A stretch of DNA of 64,000 nt from Candidatus Sodalis pierantonius str. SOPE (GTDB lineage Bacteria; Pseudomonadota; Gammaproteobacteria; Enterobacterales; Enterobacteriaceae): positions 2,666,001 to 2,730,000 of the forward strand of contig NZ_CP006568.1 of the NCBI RefSeq assembly GCF_000517405.1, written 5' to 3'. A program made the position numbers and the translations under genes. Under the pieces are notes generated by a model. The model saw only the letters and a program-made list of their open reading frames with translations. It was not told the DNA's origin and did not search any database. This document shows positions 48,294-56,700 of this stretch, piece by piece (position 1 is the stretch's first letter; each line of letters starts with the position of its first letter).

Positions 48294-48448
48294 AAAATAG
48301 TTAGATCCCGCCCTGACATCTCTATCAGTTTAAGTAATAGGCGTGCACATTTATCTTCATGTGGTGTAACCTTTTTTTGTTTAGCACGGACATTCGCATG
48401 AGTGCCTTTTTCATCATCTAGAAGAGTCACTGTTATTTTAATTGGCAT
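48294..48448 (-). pseudogene. Small Mu-like prophage gene truncated by IS256 copy A
   Basis: ATG 48448 starts MPIKITVTLLDDEKGTHANV, RAKQKKVTPHEDKCARLLLK, LIEMSGRDLTI. The frame then runs into the IS256 right end at 48293. I do not recognise the function. Its place after the MSVHHK gene and muB suggests a Mu-type early (semi-essential) gene. In the second prophage segment only its first few codons survive (55435-55450), cut by IS256 copy C. Confidence 0.55.
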
Positions 48449-48455
48449 GATAGCC

Positions 48456-48746
48456 TCAATGTAATGACGTTGACCAAATCACCTTGCACCCACCTTTCAT
48501 GAATGCCCCTTGCTTAAAACCACCCTGTGCGTTTTTGCCCACGGTGATATAATCCGCCTGCCCCTGTTTTAATAACTGCTCACAGAGCGGATGGTGTTCA
48601 ATACGGATAACGAGTTTGCAATTATGCAATATCACGCTTTTTACACTCACGCCTCTTATCGTCAAATAATGAATAACGGCTCCTGCCTGCGTCATCGCGG
48701 CGATAAGATGAGTGTTGATCGATGCCGCTTTATGATGGACTGACAT
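48456..48746 (-). CDS. Small Mu-like prophage protein (copy A)
   Basis: 96 residues from ATG 48746, which has an excellent ribosome site (aaggagg); the longer frame to 48761 overlaps it. It starts MSVHHKAASINTHLIAAMTQ and ends GGFKQGAFMKGGCKVIWSTS LH. No known domain is apparent to me. It lies between muB and the MPIKI gene in both prophage segments; copy B (55458-55748) has the same sequence with a nonsense codon. Its location matches the small genes after B in Mu-like phages. Confidence 0.65.
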   Translation of the reverse strand: MSVHHKAASINTHLIAAMTQAGAVIHYLTIRGVSVKSVILHNCKLVIRIEHHPLCEQLLKQGQADYITVGKNAQGGFKQGAFMKGGCKVIWSTSLH

Positions 48747-48761
48747 ACTTTCCTCCTTCAA

Positions 48762-48874
48762 TGAATTAGCATTTCTGCATAACGGTCGATTAACGTCACA
48801 GAAATCCCCTGATTGCCAATAGCGCTTGTCCGGGCCACTCCGCGCGCCAGTTTAAACAAGCGACGATAATTGCC
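48762..48874 (-). pseudogene. 3' remnant of a muB-like gene (second copy)
   Basis: About 37 codons identical or nearly so to the C-terminus of the complete muB at 55760-56689 (RRLFKLARGVARTSAIGNQG, then SVTLIDRYAEMLIH). The gene is cut at 48874/48875 by the IS903 copy. The sequence on the far side of that IS is not muB, so the IS marks a rearrangement junction. Confidence 0.85.
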
Positions 48875-49929
48875 GGCTTTGTTGAATAAATCGAACTTTT
48901 AGGTGACTGGCGGCTCTGATCACTACATTCGTTTCAACATCAGGTCCCCATGGCAAAGCAAAAGTTTAAAATCACCAACTGGCCCGCATACAACAATGCG
49001 CTCAGGCAGCGGGGGGACATGACAGTATGGCTTGATGAGTCAGCCATTGCTGCATGGACTGAGAGTACACCACCTGAACATCGTGGCCGGCCGCTTCACT
49101 ACACCGATATGGCCATTACCACGGTTCTGATGATAAAGCGCGTGTTTAACCTTTCGCTCCGGGCGTTACAGGGTTTCGTTGACGCGATTTTTAAACTGAT
49201 GGGGCTGTCGCTGCGCTGCCCAGATTACTCTCTGGTCAGCCGGCGAGCAAAAACCGTCGACATCAGCATAAAAACGCCAACCCGCGGCGAAATCTCACAC
49301 CTGGTCATCGATGGCACCGGCCTGAAAATCTTCGGCGAAGGCGAATGGAAAGTCAGGCAGCATGGGGCTGAGAGGCGCAGAGTATGGCGCAAGCTTCATC
49401 TGGCAGTAGATAGCGCGACACATGAAATTATCTGTGCCGATTTATCGCTAAGCGGTACGACAGATGCGCAGGCGCTGCCCGGGCTGATTAACCAAACCCA
49501 CCGGAAAATCAGGGAAGCGTCGGCTGACAGTGCTTACGATACGCGTTACTGTCATGATGCTCTGCTGAGGAAAAAAATAAAGCCGCTTATCCCACCGCGA
49601 AGTGGTGCGCAATATTGGCCAGCTCGATACCATGAGCGTAACCATGCGGCGGCAAATCAGCATCTGAGCGGCAATAACGATACCTGGAAAAAGAAAGTAG
49701 GTTATCACCGGCGTTCACTGGCTGAAACGGCCATGTTCCGGTTTAAAACACTTCTGGGTGGTCATCTGAGTCTGCATGACTATGACGCGTAGGTAGGTGA
49801 GGCTATGGCAATGGTCAAAGCGCTTAACCGGATCACGCTGTTAGGAATGCCAAACAGCGTCCGCATCATGTAACAATCGCCCTGATAGGGAAGAAGTCGT
49901 CACAAATTTCGGATTTATTCAACAAAGTG
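48875..49929 (+). mobile_element. IS903-type (IS5 family) element, copy 1
   Basis: Left inverted repeat GGCTTTGTTGAATAAATC at 48875-48892. The right repeat GATTTATTCAACAAAG (49912-49927) is followed by TG instead of CC. About 1055 bp, as IS903. The 9-bp flanks do not match, so the element has taken part in a deletion or recombination after insertion: its left flank is muB, its right flank is not. Confidence 0.88.
48950..49873 (+). pseudogene. IS903-type transposase with nonsense codon
   Basis: DDE transposase almost identical to IS903/IS102: MAKQKFKITNWPAYNNALRQ, then ISHLVIDGTGLKIFGEGEWK (first Asp) and SADSAYDTRYC (second Asp). TAG at about 49790-49792 replaces the Gln of DYDAQVGEAM; 26 residues (VGEAMAMVKALNRITLLGMP…) follow in frame. 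The last 8% is lost, so it is probably inactive unless suppressed. Confidence 0.92.
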
Positions 49930-49947
49930 ATTTTGAGAAGCAAATCT

Positions 49948-50163
49948 ATGTCAATACTGTTACAACGTGTGGAGTGCATGAAAGAATATTCACGATTGGC
50001 GGGGCTGGCTGAGGAACGTGAAGCGCGCGGAGAATGGCGGCAAGCTGCCGCGCTCTGGGAAAGGGCAGCTGAGGCCGGACGGCAAGTGAATCATGGCGAC
50101 AAGGCTGTCGCTCGGTTAGCGGCCTGCCGCCGTCGTATCGACAATCAGGAAAACGATGACTAG
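49948..50163 (+). CDS. ANR/PerC-like small regulatory protein
   Basis: 71 residues from ATG 49948 (ATG 49978 possible). The pattern YSRLAGLAEEREARGEWRQA, AALWERAAEAGRQ, RLAACRRRI resembles the ANR family (AggR-activated-type and PerC-like regulators), which is TPR-like with alternating Ala and Leu. It overlaps the Rpn gene by eight bases (ATGACTAG), implying coupled translation. Such pairs are often found on mobile DNA. The regulator role is by family resemblance only. Confidence 0.55.
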   Translation: MSILLQRVECMKEYSRLAGLAEEREARGEWRQAAALWERAAEAGRQVNHGDKAVARLAACRRRIDNQENDD

Positions 50164-51160
50164 CACCCTGTCGCACCATGACCACGTATTCAAAAAGTTC
50201 CTCGGCGACATCGCGGTCGCTCGGGACTTTCTGGAAATCCATCTGCCGCCGCATCTGCGCAAACGCTGCGATTTCGGTACGCTGGCGATGGCCTCCGGCT
50301 CGTTTATCGAAGACGACCTGAAGGGCCAATGCTCAGATATGCTCTACTCGATGAAGACCACGACGGGCTATGATGGCTACGTCTACTGTCTCATCGAACA
50401 CCAGAGCCGCCCAGAAAAGATGATGGCGTTTCGGTTGCTACGGTACGCGGTCGCCGCGATGCAGCGGCATCTGGAACAAGGCAACGATCAGTTACCGGTG
50501 GTCATTCCGCTGTTATTCTATCACGGCACCACATCGCCGTATCCGTACAGCACCAAATGGCTGGATTGCTTTGCCGAGCCGGAATTGGCGGCCACGGTTT
50601 ATCATCAGGCGTTTCCGCTGGTCGATATCACTACCATCGCGGATGATGAAATCCTGACTCATCGGCGCGTGGCGCTGCTGGAACTGGTGCAGAAGCACAT
50701 TCGTACCCGTGATATGCTGGAACTGGTTAACGAACTGGCCTATCTGCTTGAGCAATGGGCCGTGCCAAAAGAGCAGTTCCGGGGCTTGATGTATTATATT
50801 CTCGAACGTGGCAATACCTCGAACGCCGAACAGTTCTTGCAGGGGATCGCCACCAGAACCACGGATTACCGGGAGGACGTGATGACTATTGCAGAACAGC
50901 TTGAAGCCAAGGGCGAACAGCGTGGAATTCAGCTAGGCGAACAACGCGGCATAGAAAAGGGAATAGTGCTAGGTCGCCAAGAAGGACGCCAAGAAGGACG
51001 CCAAGAAGGACGCCAAGAAGGACGCCAAGAAGGCGAGCATAGCGCCTCGCTGAAAATTGCAAGGCAACTTATCGCCAACGGCGTCGATCGCGCTATCGTC
51101 AAAATGTCGACGGGTCTTTCAGACGACGAACTGGCTTCCCTGTTCGATGACAGTCACTAG
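50156..51160 (+). CDS. Rpn-family recombination-promoting nuclease / PD-(D/E)XK (YhgA-like) protein
   Basis: 334 residues. The N-terminal two-thirds is the Rpn/YhgA-like transposase-nuclease domain: HDHVFKKFLGDIAVARDFLE, GSFIEDDLKGQCSDMLYSMK, YVYCLIEHQSRPEKMMAFRL (the D…E-x-Q core) and IPLLFYHG. E. coli RpnA-E promote RecA-independent recombination. The C-terminal helical region has five RQEG repeats from a 12-bp tandem repeat (50974-51033) between KGEQRGIQLGEQRGIEKGIV and a final helix. Intact, with the ANR-like gene just before it. Copy number of the repeat stays in frame, so it changes linker length only. Confidence 0.88.
   Translation: MTSTLSHHDHVFKKFLGDIAVARDFLEIHLPPHLRKRCDFGTLAMASGSFIEDDLKGQCSDMLYSMKTTTGYDGYVYCLIEHQSRPEKMMAFRLLRYAVAAMQRHLEQGNDQLPVVIPLLFYHGTTSPYPYSTKWLDCFAEPELAATVYHQAFPLVDITTIADDEILTHRRVALLELVQKHIRTRDMLELVNELAYLLEQWAVPKEQFRGLMYYILERGNTSNAEQFLQGIATRTTDYREDVMTIAEQLEAKGEQRGIQLGEQRGIEKGIVLGRQEGRQEGRQEGRQEGRQEGEHSASLKIARQLIANGVDRAIVKMSTGLSDDELASLFDDSH
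50974..51033 (+). repeat. 12-bp tandem repeat in the Rpn gene
   Basis: Five consecutive units of CGCCAAGAAGGA encode (RQEG)5. The last unit ends in GGC instead of GGA. Multiples of 12 keep the frame. Confidence 0.95.
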
Positions 51161-51180
51161 TGCAACGCATTGATTATTAG

Positions 51181-51540
51181 ATCGCACTCAACCACATCAC
51201 CGAGGTCAGCGAAACCCCGCATCAGGCCAAGCAGTGGCTCATCGTGCAGCAACAGCACGCCGGGGAAATTGCCCGCGTCAGACTGGCGCTGCACAGCCTG
51301 CCGTATGTGACGAGCTACGAATTGCCGTTTCGGCTGCTGCTTATCCGTGCGCCACAGGCTATCGAAAAACTGCGCGACGAGCTGACCATTCACAGTCGCC
51401 GGGTGGAAATCAACGGCAGCAAACGCGGGGTGTTGTATAGCTTTGACGCCGATGTTGCTGCGCCGGAGGCCTTTCACTACACGCGCAAATTCACCGTTTT
51501 CCGCTCCGGTGCCGAAGGAGGCACAGAAAACAGCTACTAA
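51181..51540 (+). pseudogene. 5'-truncated unrecognised gene fragment
   Basis: An open frame without its own start: ALNHITEVSETPHQAKQWLI, HAGEIARVRLALHSLPYVTS, YELPFRLLLIRAPQAIEKLR, TIHSRRVEINGSKRGVLYSF and FTVFRSGAEGGTENSY. The stop at 51538-51540 is immediately followed by the truncated end of IS256 copy B. No family recognised; possibly a phage structural or accessory gene. The start is absent because the sequence before 51181 belongs to another context (stop codon TAG). Confidence 0.4.
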
Positions 51541-52711
51541 ATAAAGCGGCTCATTGCCATGCGCCAGTCCCTCAAAGGCATTATCCATTTCTGTGAGGCC
51601 GCCTGTATCGCCAGCCACACCACCTTTTTCACTGCGTCGTCGGTCGGGAACACCTTGCGCTTTTTGATGGCATGCCGGATCACGCTGTTTAACGACTCGA
51701 TGGCGTTGGTCGTGTAGATCACCTTGCGGATGTCCGTTGGGTAGGCAAAGAACGTGGCCAGATTGGCCCAGTTTGCCTGCCAGCTTCGACTTATTTGCGG
51801 GTAGCGGATGTCCCAGGCACTGGAGAACGCTTCCAGCGCCTGCAAGCCGGCTTCTTCCGTAGGGCCTGATAGATAGCTTTCAGGTCGCGGGTGACGGCCT
51901 TGTAGTCCTTCCAGGAGACGAACCGCAGGCTGTTGCGCACCATATGCACGATACACAGCTGGAGCCGCGCCTCCGGATACACCGCGTTAATAGCGTCAGG
52001 GAAACCTTTCAGCCCGTCTACGCAGGCGATAAGGATATCGTTCAGGCCGCGGTTTTTCAGCTCTGTCAGCACGTTCAGCCAGAACTTTGCGCCTTCATTT
52101 TCGGCCAGCCACATACCTAGCAACTCTTTCTGGCCTTCGATGTTGATGCCCAGCGCCAGGAACACAGATTTGTTGATGATGCGGCTGTCCTGCCGGACTT
52201 TTAAAACGATACAGTCAAGATAAACAATGGGATAGACTGCATCCAGAGGCCGGTTTTGCCATTCAACAACCTGCTCCATGACCGCATCGGTGACCTTTGA
52301 GACCAGCGCCGGCGAGACATCGGCGTCATACAGCTCTTTGAACGCGGCGGCGATCTCGCGGGTGGTCATCCCTTTGGCGTACAACGATAAAATCTGGTTA
52401 TCCATCCCGGTAATCCGGGTCTGGTTCTTCTTCACCAGTTGCGGTTCAAAGGAACCGTCATGATCGCGCGGAGTAGGCAGCGCCAGCGGGCCATCGCCAG
52501 TGGTAACGGTTTTTGTGGAATAGCCGTTGCGGGCGTTGGTCCCCGGTTTAGGCTGATTTTTATCGTAGCCGAGGTGATGGGTCATTTCGGCATTGAGAGC
52601 TGCTTCGACGCTGATTTTTTTCAGCAGCCGATCGAAGTGACTGAGATCTTCAGGGGTTTTGAGATTTTTGGCCAGTTCGTTAGCCAGAGCCTGCAACTGT
52701 TTTTCGTCCAT
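51541..52711 (-). pseudogene. IS256-family transposase, frameshifted and 3'-truncated
   Basis: Same protein as copy C, starting at 52711. One C is missing at about 51865 after the codons for LKAIYQA, so the frame shifts to RKKPACRRW…; the natural continuation (PTEEAGLQALEAFSSAWDIR, KVIYTTNAIESLNSVIRHAI) is in the next frame and is cut after MSRFI. Inactive. Confidence 0.9.
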
Positions 52712-52783
52712 AAATTAACCTGTTTTTGATGTTGGATTGAACATATCAAAATCAGGCAAATACACAAATTTCTAAACAGGCTC
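51541..52783 (-). mobile_element. IS256-family element copy B, left end lost
   Basis: The right terminal repeat ends at 52783 (ctaaacaggctc). The left end, including the inverted repeat and the last ten transposase codons, is missing at 51541. It lies in the opposite orientation to copy C, with the group II intron fragment between them. Confidence 0.85.
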
Positions 52784-53847
52784 TCAGTAGGCACTGCTCC
52801 AAGTGCTGCAACCGCTGATAGATCCCACTTTTAGTGAATACAGCTACGGGTTTCGCCCCGGTCGTCGTGCGCGGGACGCTGTTCTAGCATCACATCAGTA
52901 CGTACAAGACGGCTACCGCGTGGTGGTTGATGTTGATTTATCGAAGTTCTTCGATCGGATTAACCATGATATTCTGATCGATCGTTTAAGGAAACACGTT
53001 AACGACGTTGGCGTGATCCGGCTGGTGCGTGCTTACCTGAACGCAGGAATCATGAATGGCGGTGTGGTGGTTGAGCGTGCGGAAGGGACACCGCATGGTG
53101 GCCCCCCTTCGCCTCTGCTGGCCAACGTGCTTCTCGACGAAGTGGATCGCGAACTTGAACGGCGGGGATACCGCTTTGCCCGTTATGCCGATGATTGCAA
53201 CGTCTATGTGCGCAGTGAGAAGGCTGGCGAGCGAGTGATGAAACTGCTCAAGCGCTGCTACGACAAGCTGCACCTGAGGATCAATACATCGAAAAGTGCG
53301 GTTGCAAGCGCCTTTGGCCGCAAGTTTCTGGGTTATACCCTCTGGGAAGCCCCGAACGGCGAGATCAGACGCGCGGTGTCGAAAAAGGCGCTGGAGACGT
53401 TCAAGCAAAGGATCAGGCAATTGACTGGCCGATCCGGTGGACGCAGCATAAGCCAGGTGATCGAAGGACTACGCCGCTATGTGCTGGGCTGGAAAGCGTA
53501 TTTCCAACTAGCGCAATCGGCACGACGCTGGCGACAGCTCGACGAATGGTTGCGTCGCAGGATGCGCGCTCTTCAGCTTAAAATGTGGCGACGTGGTAGT
53601 ACGATTTACCGGGAGCTGTTGAAGCTTGGGGCTAAACCTCAAGTGGCAAAATCGGTGGCAGCGCTAAGCCGTCGGTGGTGGCACAACAGCCTGTCGGCGG
53701 TACATAACGTGTTGACGATTGCTTACTTTGATTCCCTTGGCATGCCTCGCCTCACTTAACCTCAACTGCTCGAACCGCCCGGTGCGGACCCGCATGCCGG
53801 GTGGTGTGGGAGGGGACCGGCTAGTTACTGGCCGCCCCTATCCCGAT
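52784..53847 (+). mobile_element. Group II intron, 5'-truncated
   Basis: The 3' part of a bacterial group II intron: reverse-transcriptase/maturase ORF followed by the 3' ribozyme domains. The domain V-like hairpin begins GAACCGCCCGGTGCGGACCC near 53771, and the intron ends …CCCCTATCCCGAT at about 53847, a typical 3' terminus. The 5' part (ribozyme domains I-III and RT N-terminus) was lost at the IS256 boundary, so splicing and mobility are impossible in cis. Confidence 0.8.
52786..53759 (+). pseudogene. Group II intron reverse transcriptase/maturase, N-terminus missing
   Basis: The visible chain has ALLQVLQPLIDPTFSEYSYG, FRPGRRARDAVLA, VDVDLSKFFDRINHDIL (RT motif with the first Asp) and RYADDCNVYV (catalytic YADD). 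It then has the maturase X domain (LRRYVLGWKAYFQLAQSARR, WRQLDEWLRRRMR) and the end of a group II RT. About 320 residues of a normal 400-450. The motif normally written GTPQGGPLSPLLANV is GTPHGGPPSPLLANV here. A TAG (52788-52790) lies just before the first recognisable residues. Not functional. Confidence 0.85.
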
Positions 53848-53970
53848 TGTGCCGTTGTGCCGTTGCGATATGGCGCACAGACGGAGCAGCGCCTGTTGGT
53901 GAGACACTTTATTCCACTGGCGTACATCGGGCATCTGGTGGTACTGGCGGCGCTGACGTGGGGTCTATAG
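53848..53970 (+). pseudogene. 3' exon of the intron: C-terminal fragment of a small membrane protein
   Basis: Directly after the intron end the frame reads CAVVPLRYGAQTEQRLLVRH, FIPLAYIGHLVVLAALTWGL then TAG. The hydrophobic end suggests a membrane protein. The 5' exon is gone. Family not recognised. It is followed after eight bases by another small hydrophobic gene, suggesting a two-gene operon. Confidence 0.45.
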
Positions 53971-53978
53971 GAGAAACA

Positions 53979-54119
53979 ATGTTAAAGCGCATTAACTGTC
54001 GGCAATTTTATTACTCGGTGGCGAATGTCATCGTGCTTATCGCGTTTATGTGCACGTTTTATGCCACATTATCATCCGTTGCGGATGTGTTGTTTGTCTC
54101 CGGGGAGGAGGCTAAAACG
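53979..54119 (+). pseudogene. Small membrane protein gene cut by IS256 copy C
   Basis: ATG 53979 with a strong ribosome site (taggaga). It encodes MLKRINCRQFYYSVANVIVL, IAFMCTFYATLSSVADVLFV, SGEEAKT, then the IS left end at 54120. One clear membrane helix (VANVIVLIAFMCTFYATL). Unknown function; same operon as the exon fragment upstream. Confidence 0.5.
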
Positions 54120-55434
54120 GAGCCTGTTTAGAAATTTGTGTATTTGCCTGATTTTGATATGTTCAATCCAACATCAAAAACAGGTTAATTTATGGACGAA
54201 AAACAGTTGCAGGCTCTGGCTAACGAACTGGCCAAAAATCTCAAAACCCCTGAAGATCTCAGTCACTTCGATCGGCTGCTGAAAAAAATTAGCGTCGAAG
54301 CAGCTCTCAATGCCGAAATGACCCATCACCTCGGCTACGATAAAAATCAGCCTAAACCGGGGACCAACGCCCGCAACGGCTATTCCACAAAAACCGTTAC
54401 CACTGGCGATGGCCCGCTGGCGCTGCGTACTCCGCGCGATCGTGACGGTTCCTTTGAACCGCAACTGGTGAAGAAGAACCAGACCCGGATTACCGGGATG
54501 GATAACCAGATTTTATCGTTGTACGCCAAAGGGATGACCACCCGCGAGATCGCCGCCGCGTTCAAAGAGCTGTATGACGCCGATGTCTCGCCGGCGCTGG
54601 TCTCAAAGGTCACCGATGCGGTCATGGAGCAGGTTGTCGAATGGCAAAACCGGCCTCTGGATGCAGTCTATCCCATTGTTTATCTTGACTGTATCGTTCT
54701 AAAAGTCCGGCAGGACAGCCGCATCATCAACAAATCTGTGTTCCTGGCGCTGGGCATCAACATCGAAGGCCAGAAAGAGTTGCTAGGTATGTGGCTGGCC
54801 GAAAATGAAGGCGCAAAGTTCTGGCTGAACGTGCTGACAGAGCTGAAAAACCGCGGCCTGAACGATATCCTTATCGCCTGCGTAGACGGGCTGAAAGGTT
54901 TCCCTGACGCTATTAACGCGGTGTATCCGGAGGCGCGGCTCCAGCTGTGTATCGTACATATGGTGCGCAACAGCCTGCGGTTCGTCTCCTGGAAGGACTA
55001 CAAGGCCGTCACCCGCGACCTGAAAGCTATCTATCAGGCCCCTACGGAAGAAGCCGGCTTGCAGGCGCTGGAAGCGTTCTCCAGTGCCTGGGACATCCGC
55101 TACCCGCAAATAAGTCGAAGCTGGCAGGCAAACTGGGCCAATCTGGCCACGTTCTTTGCCTACCCAACGGACATCCGCAAGGTGATCTACACGACCAACG
55201 CCATCGAGTCGTTAAACAGCGTGATCCGGCATGCCATCAAAAAGCGCAAGGTGTTCCCGACCGACGACGCAGTGAAAAAGGTGGTGTGGCTGGCGATACA
55301 GGCGGCCTCACAGAAATGGACAATGCCTTTGAGGGACTGGCGCATGGCAATGAGCCGCTTTATTATCGAGTTCGGTGACCGCCTGGACGGTCACTTCTGA
55401 GAAAAGGCATTTACACAGAATCGTGTACAGGGTC
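54120..55434 (+). mobile_element. IS256-family element copy C, intact
   Basis: 1315 bp bounded by imperfect inverted repeats GAGCCTGTTTAGAAATTTGT and, on the other strand, GACCCTGTACACGATTCTGT. The complete transposase gene lies inside. 8-9 bp flanks (gctaaaacg / ttattttaa) do not match, so no target duplication can be shown. Reference copy for A and B. Confidence 0.92.
54192..55400 (+). CDS. IS256-family transposase (intact)
   Basis: 402-residue mutator-type DDE transposase. It starts MDEKQLQALANELAKNLKTP and has the HTH-like region MTTREIAAAFKELYDADVSP, the DDE core YPIVYLDCIVLKVRQDSRII (Asp), ILIACVDGLKGFPDAINAVY (Asp) and TTNAIESLNSVIRHAIKKRK (Glu), plus the family signature around GLKGFPDAI…QLCIVHMVRNSLR. 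Full length for IS256. Likely active; the two other copies could be moved by it in trans. Confidence 0.95.
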   Translation: MDEKQLQALANELAKNLKTPEDLSHFDRLLKKISVEAALNAEMTHHLGYDKNQPKPGTNARNGYSTKTVTTGDGPLALRTPRDRDGSFEPQLVKKNQTRITGMDNQILSLYAKGMTTREIAAAFKELYDADVSPALVSKVTDAVMEQVVEWQNRPLDAVYPIVYLDCIVLKVRQDSRIINKSVFLALGINIEGQKELLGMWLAENEGAKFWLNVLTELKNRGLNDILIACVDGLKGFPDAINAVYPEARLQLCIVHMVRNSLRFVSWKDYKAVTRDLKAIYQAPTEEAGLQALEAFSSAWDIRYPQISRSWQANWANLATFFAYPTDIRKVIYTTNAIESLNSVIRHAIKKRKVFPTDDAVKKVVWLAIQAASQKWTMPLRDWRMAMSRFIIEFGDRLDGHF

Positions 55435-55457
55435 TTATTTTAATTGGCATGATAGCC

Positions 55458-55748
55458 TCAATGTAATGACGTTGACCAAATCACCTTGCACCCACCTTTC
55501 ATGAATGCCCCTTGCTTAAAACCACCCTGTGCGTTTTTGCCCACGGTGATATAATCCGCCTGCCCCTATTTTAATAACTGCTCACAGAGCGGATGGTGTT
55601 CAATACGGATAACGAGTTTGCAATTATGCAATATCACGTTTTTTACACTCACGCCTCTTATCGTCAAATAATGAATAACGGCTCCTGCCTGCGTCATCGC
55701 GGCGATAAGATGAGTGTTGGTCGATGCCGCTTTATGATGGACTGACAT
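55458..55748 (-). pseudogene. Small Mu-like prophage protein, nonsense copy (copy B)
   Basis: Same gene as 48456-48746, starting MSVHHKAASTNTHLIAAMTQ. A Gln codon present in copy A (after CEQLLK) is TAG here; the plus strand has cccctatttt where copy A has cccctgtttt. The rest is in frame to 55458. Other differences from copy A are few (e.g. Ile/Thr, Ser/Asn), so the two segments are closely related but not identical. Confidence 0.75.
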
Positions 55749-55759
55749 ACTTTCCTCCT

Positions 55760-56689
55760 TCAATGAATTAGCATTTCTGCATAACGGTCGATTAACGTCA
55801 CAGAAATCCCCTGATTGCCAATAGCGCTTGTCCGGGCCACTCCGCGCGCCAGTTTAAACAAGCGGCGATAATTGCCCCGTGAATGTTTGCGAAAGGCGGC
55901 GGCAATCTCCGGCGCAAGCGGCTCCCTCGAGTCCTCACCGTTCGATAACAGGCTGCCCAGAATGGCGCTGAAATCCTCGGCTTCACTTTCTTTCTTACGA
56001 GATTCCAGGTCTAACGCCATACCCACCCGGCTATAGAGCTGGGCGTATTCCCCGCGAGAGCCTTTCAGGTTAAGCAGCAAACGCGGCATCCCCGCCAATA
56101 CAATGGCCACCCCGGAACGGTCGTGAATGCGCCGCAGGACCTCAAGCGCCCGGTAGGGCAGCAGCTCAGCCTCATCAACCAGTACCAGCCAGTGCTTGTC
56201 GCGCAGCCCCTGTACGCACTCCTCGACCAGCTCATGAATATTGCCAGTTTTTCGCAGACCCAGCCGGGCGCACAGCGCCTGCAATAACACCTTGGCGGTA
56301 TAGCCGGGGTCGGCTTCAATCAAGATGACGCCTTTATTGGCGCTGTTGGCGCGCACATACTCCTTCAGCACCATGCTTTTTCCCATGCCTGCCGGGCCGT
56401 ATATCACGCCGATATCGCCGAAGTCGTGCGTGGCACTAATCAGGTCCAGCGCCACCCTCGCCAGATGGGTCGGCACAAAATGTACCTTGATGTCCCGCCG
56501 GTGGGCGCGCTCTGTCTCGCGGTCAAGAAAATCCCGTAACGTGCCCTCGACGTTATCAATATTGCCGTTGTAAACCCCCTTTAAATATTGTGAAATGGTG
56601 GCGCCGCTTAATCCGGTTTTATCGGCTACCTTGCGATGGGTGTAGCCTGACCGTTCCATCAGCTGGAAAATACGTTCTCGCGTTGTCAT
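55760..56689 (-). CDS. Mu-like transposition target-selection ATPase B
   Basis: 309 residues, homologue of MuB, the AAA+ ATPase that captures target DNA for MuA and protects the prophage from self-insertion. An N-terminal HTH (YTHRKVADKTGLSGATISQY) is followed by Walker A VIYGPAGMGKSMVLKEYV, Walker B LVLVDEAELLPYRALEVLRR, sensor-like IVLAGMPRLLLN and the C-terminal domain GNYRRLFKLARG. The reading frame is complete. It is 12 bases downstream of the A gene. The only complete Mu-like gene besides the small ORF. Confidence 0.9.
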   Translation of the reverse strand: MTTRERIFQLMERSGYTHRKVADKTGLSGATISQYLKGVYNGNIDNVEGTLRDFLDRETERAHRRDIKVHFVPTHLARVALDLISATHDFGDIGVIYGPAGMGKSMVLKEYVRANSANKGVILIEADPGYTAKVLLQALCARLGLRKTGNIHELVEECVQGLRDKHWLVLVDEAELLPYRALEVLRRIHDRSGVAIVLAGMPRLLLNLKGSRGEYAQLYSRVGMALDLESRKKESEAEDFSAILGSLLSNGEDSREPLAPEIAAAFRKHSRGNYRRLFKLARGVARTSAIGNQGISVTLIDRYAEMLIH

Positions 56690-56700
56690 ACAATATATCC

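Noticed and set aside
50974..51033. CRISPR-like or regulatory repeat array
   Set aside because: A contiguous 12-bp coding repeat giving RQEG units, without spacers.
49930..52800. Toxin-antitoxin or anti-phage defence island
   Set aside because: Only the Rpn nuclease and a small ANR-like gene are intact; no recognised toxin, restriction, CBASS, retron or Cas component. The group II RT ends with intron ribozyme sequence, so it is not a retron or defence RT.
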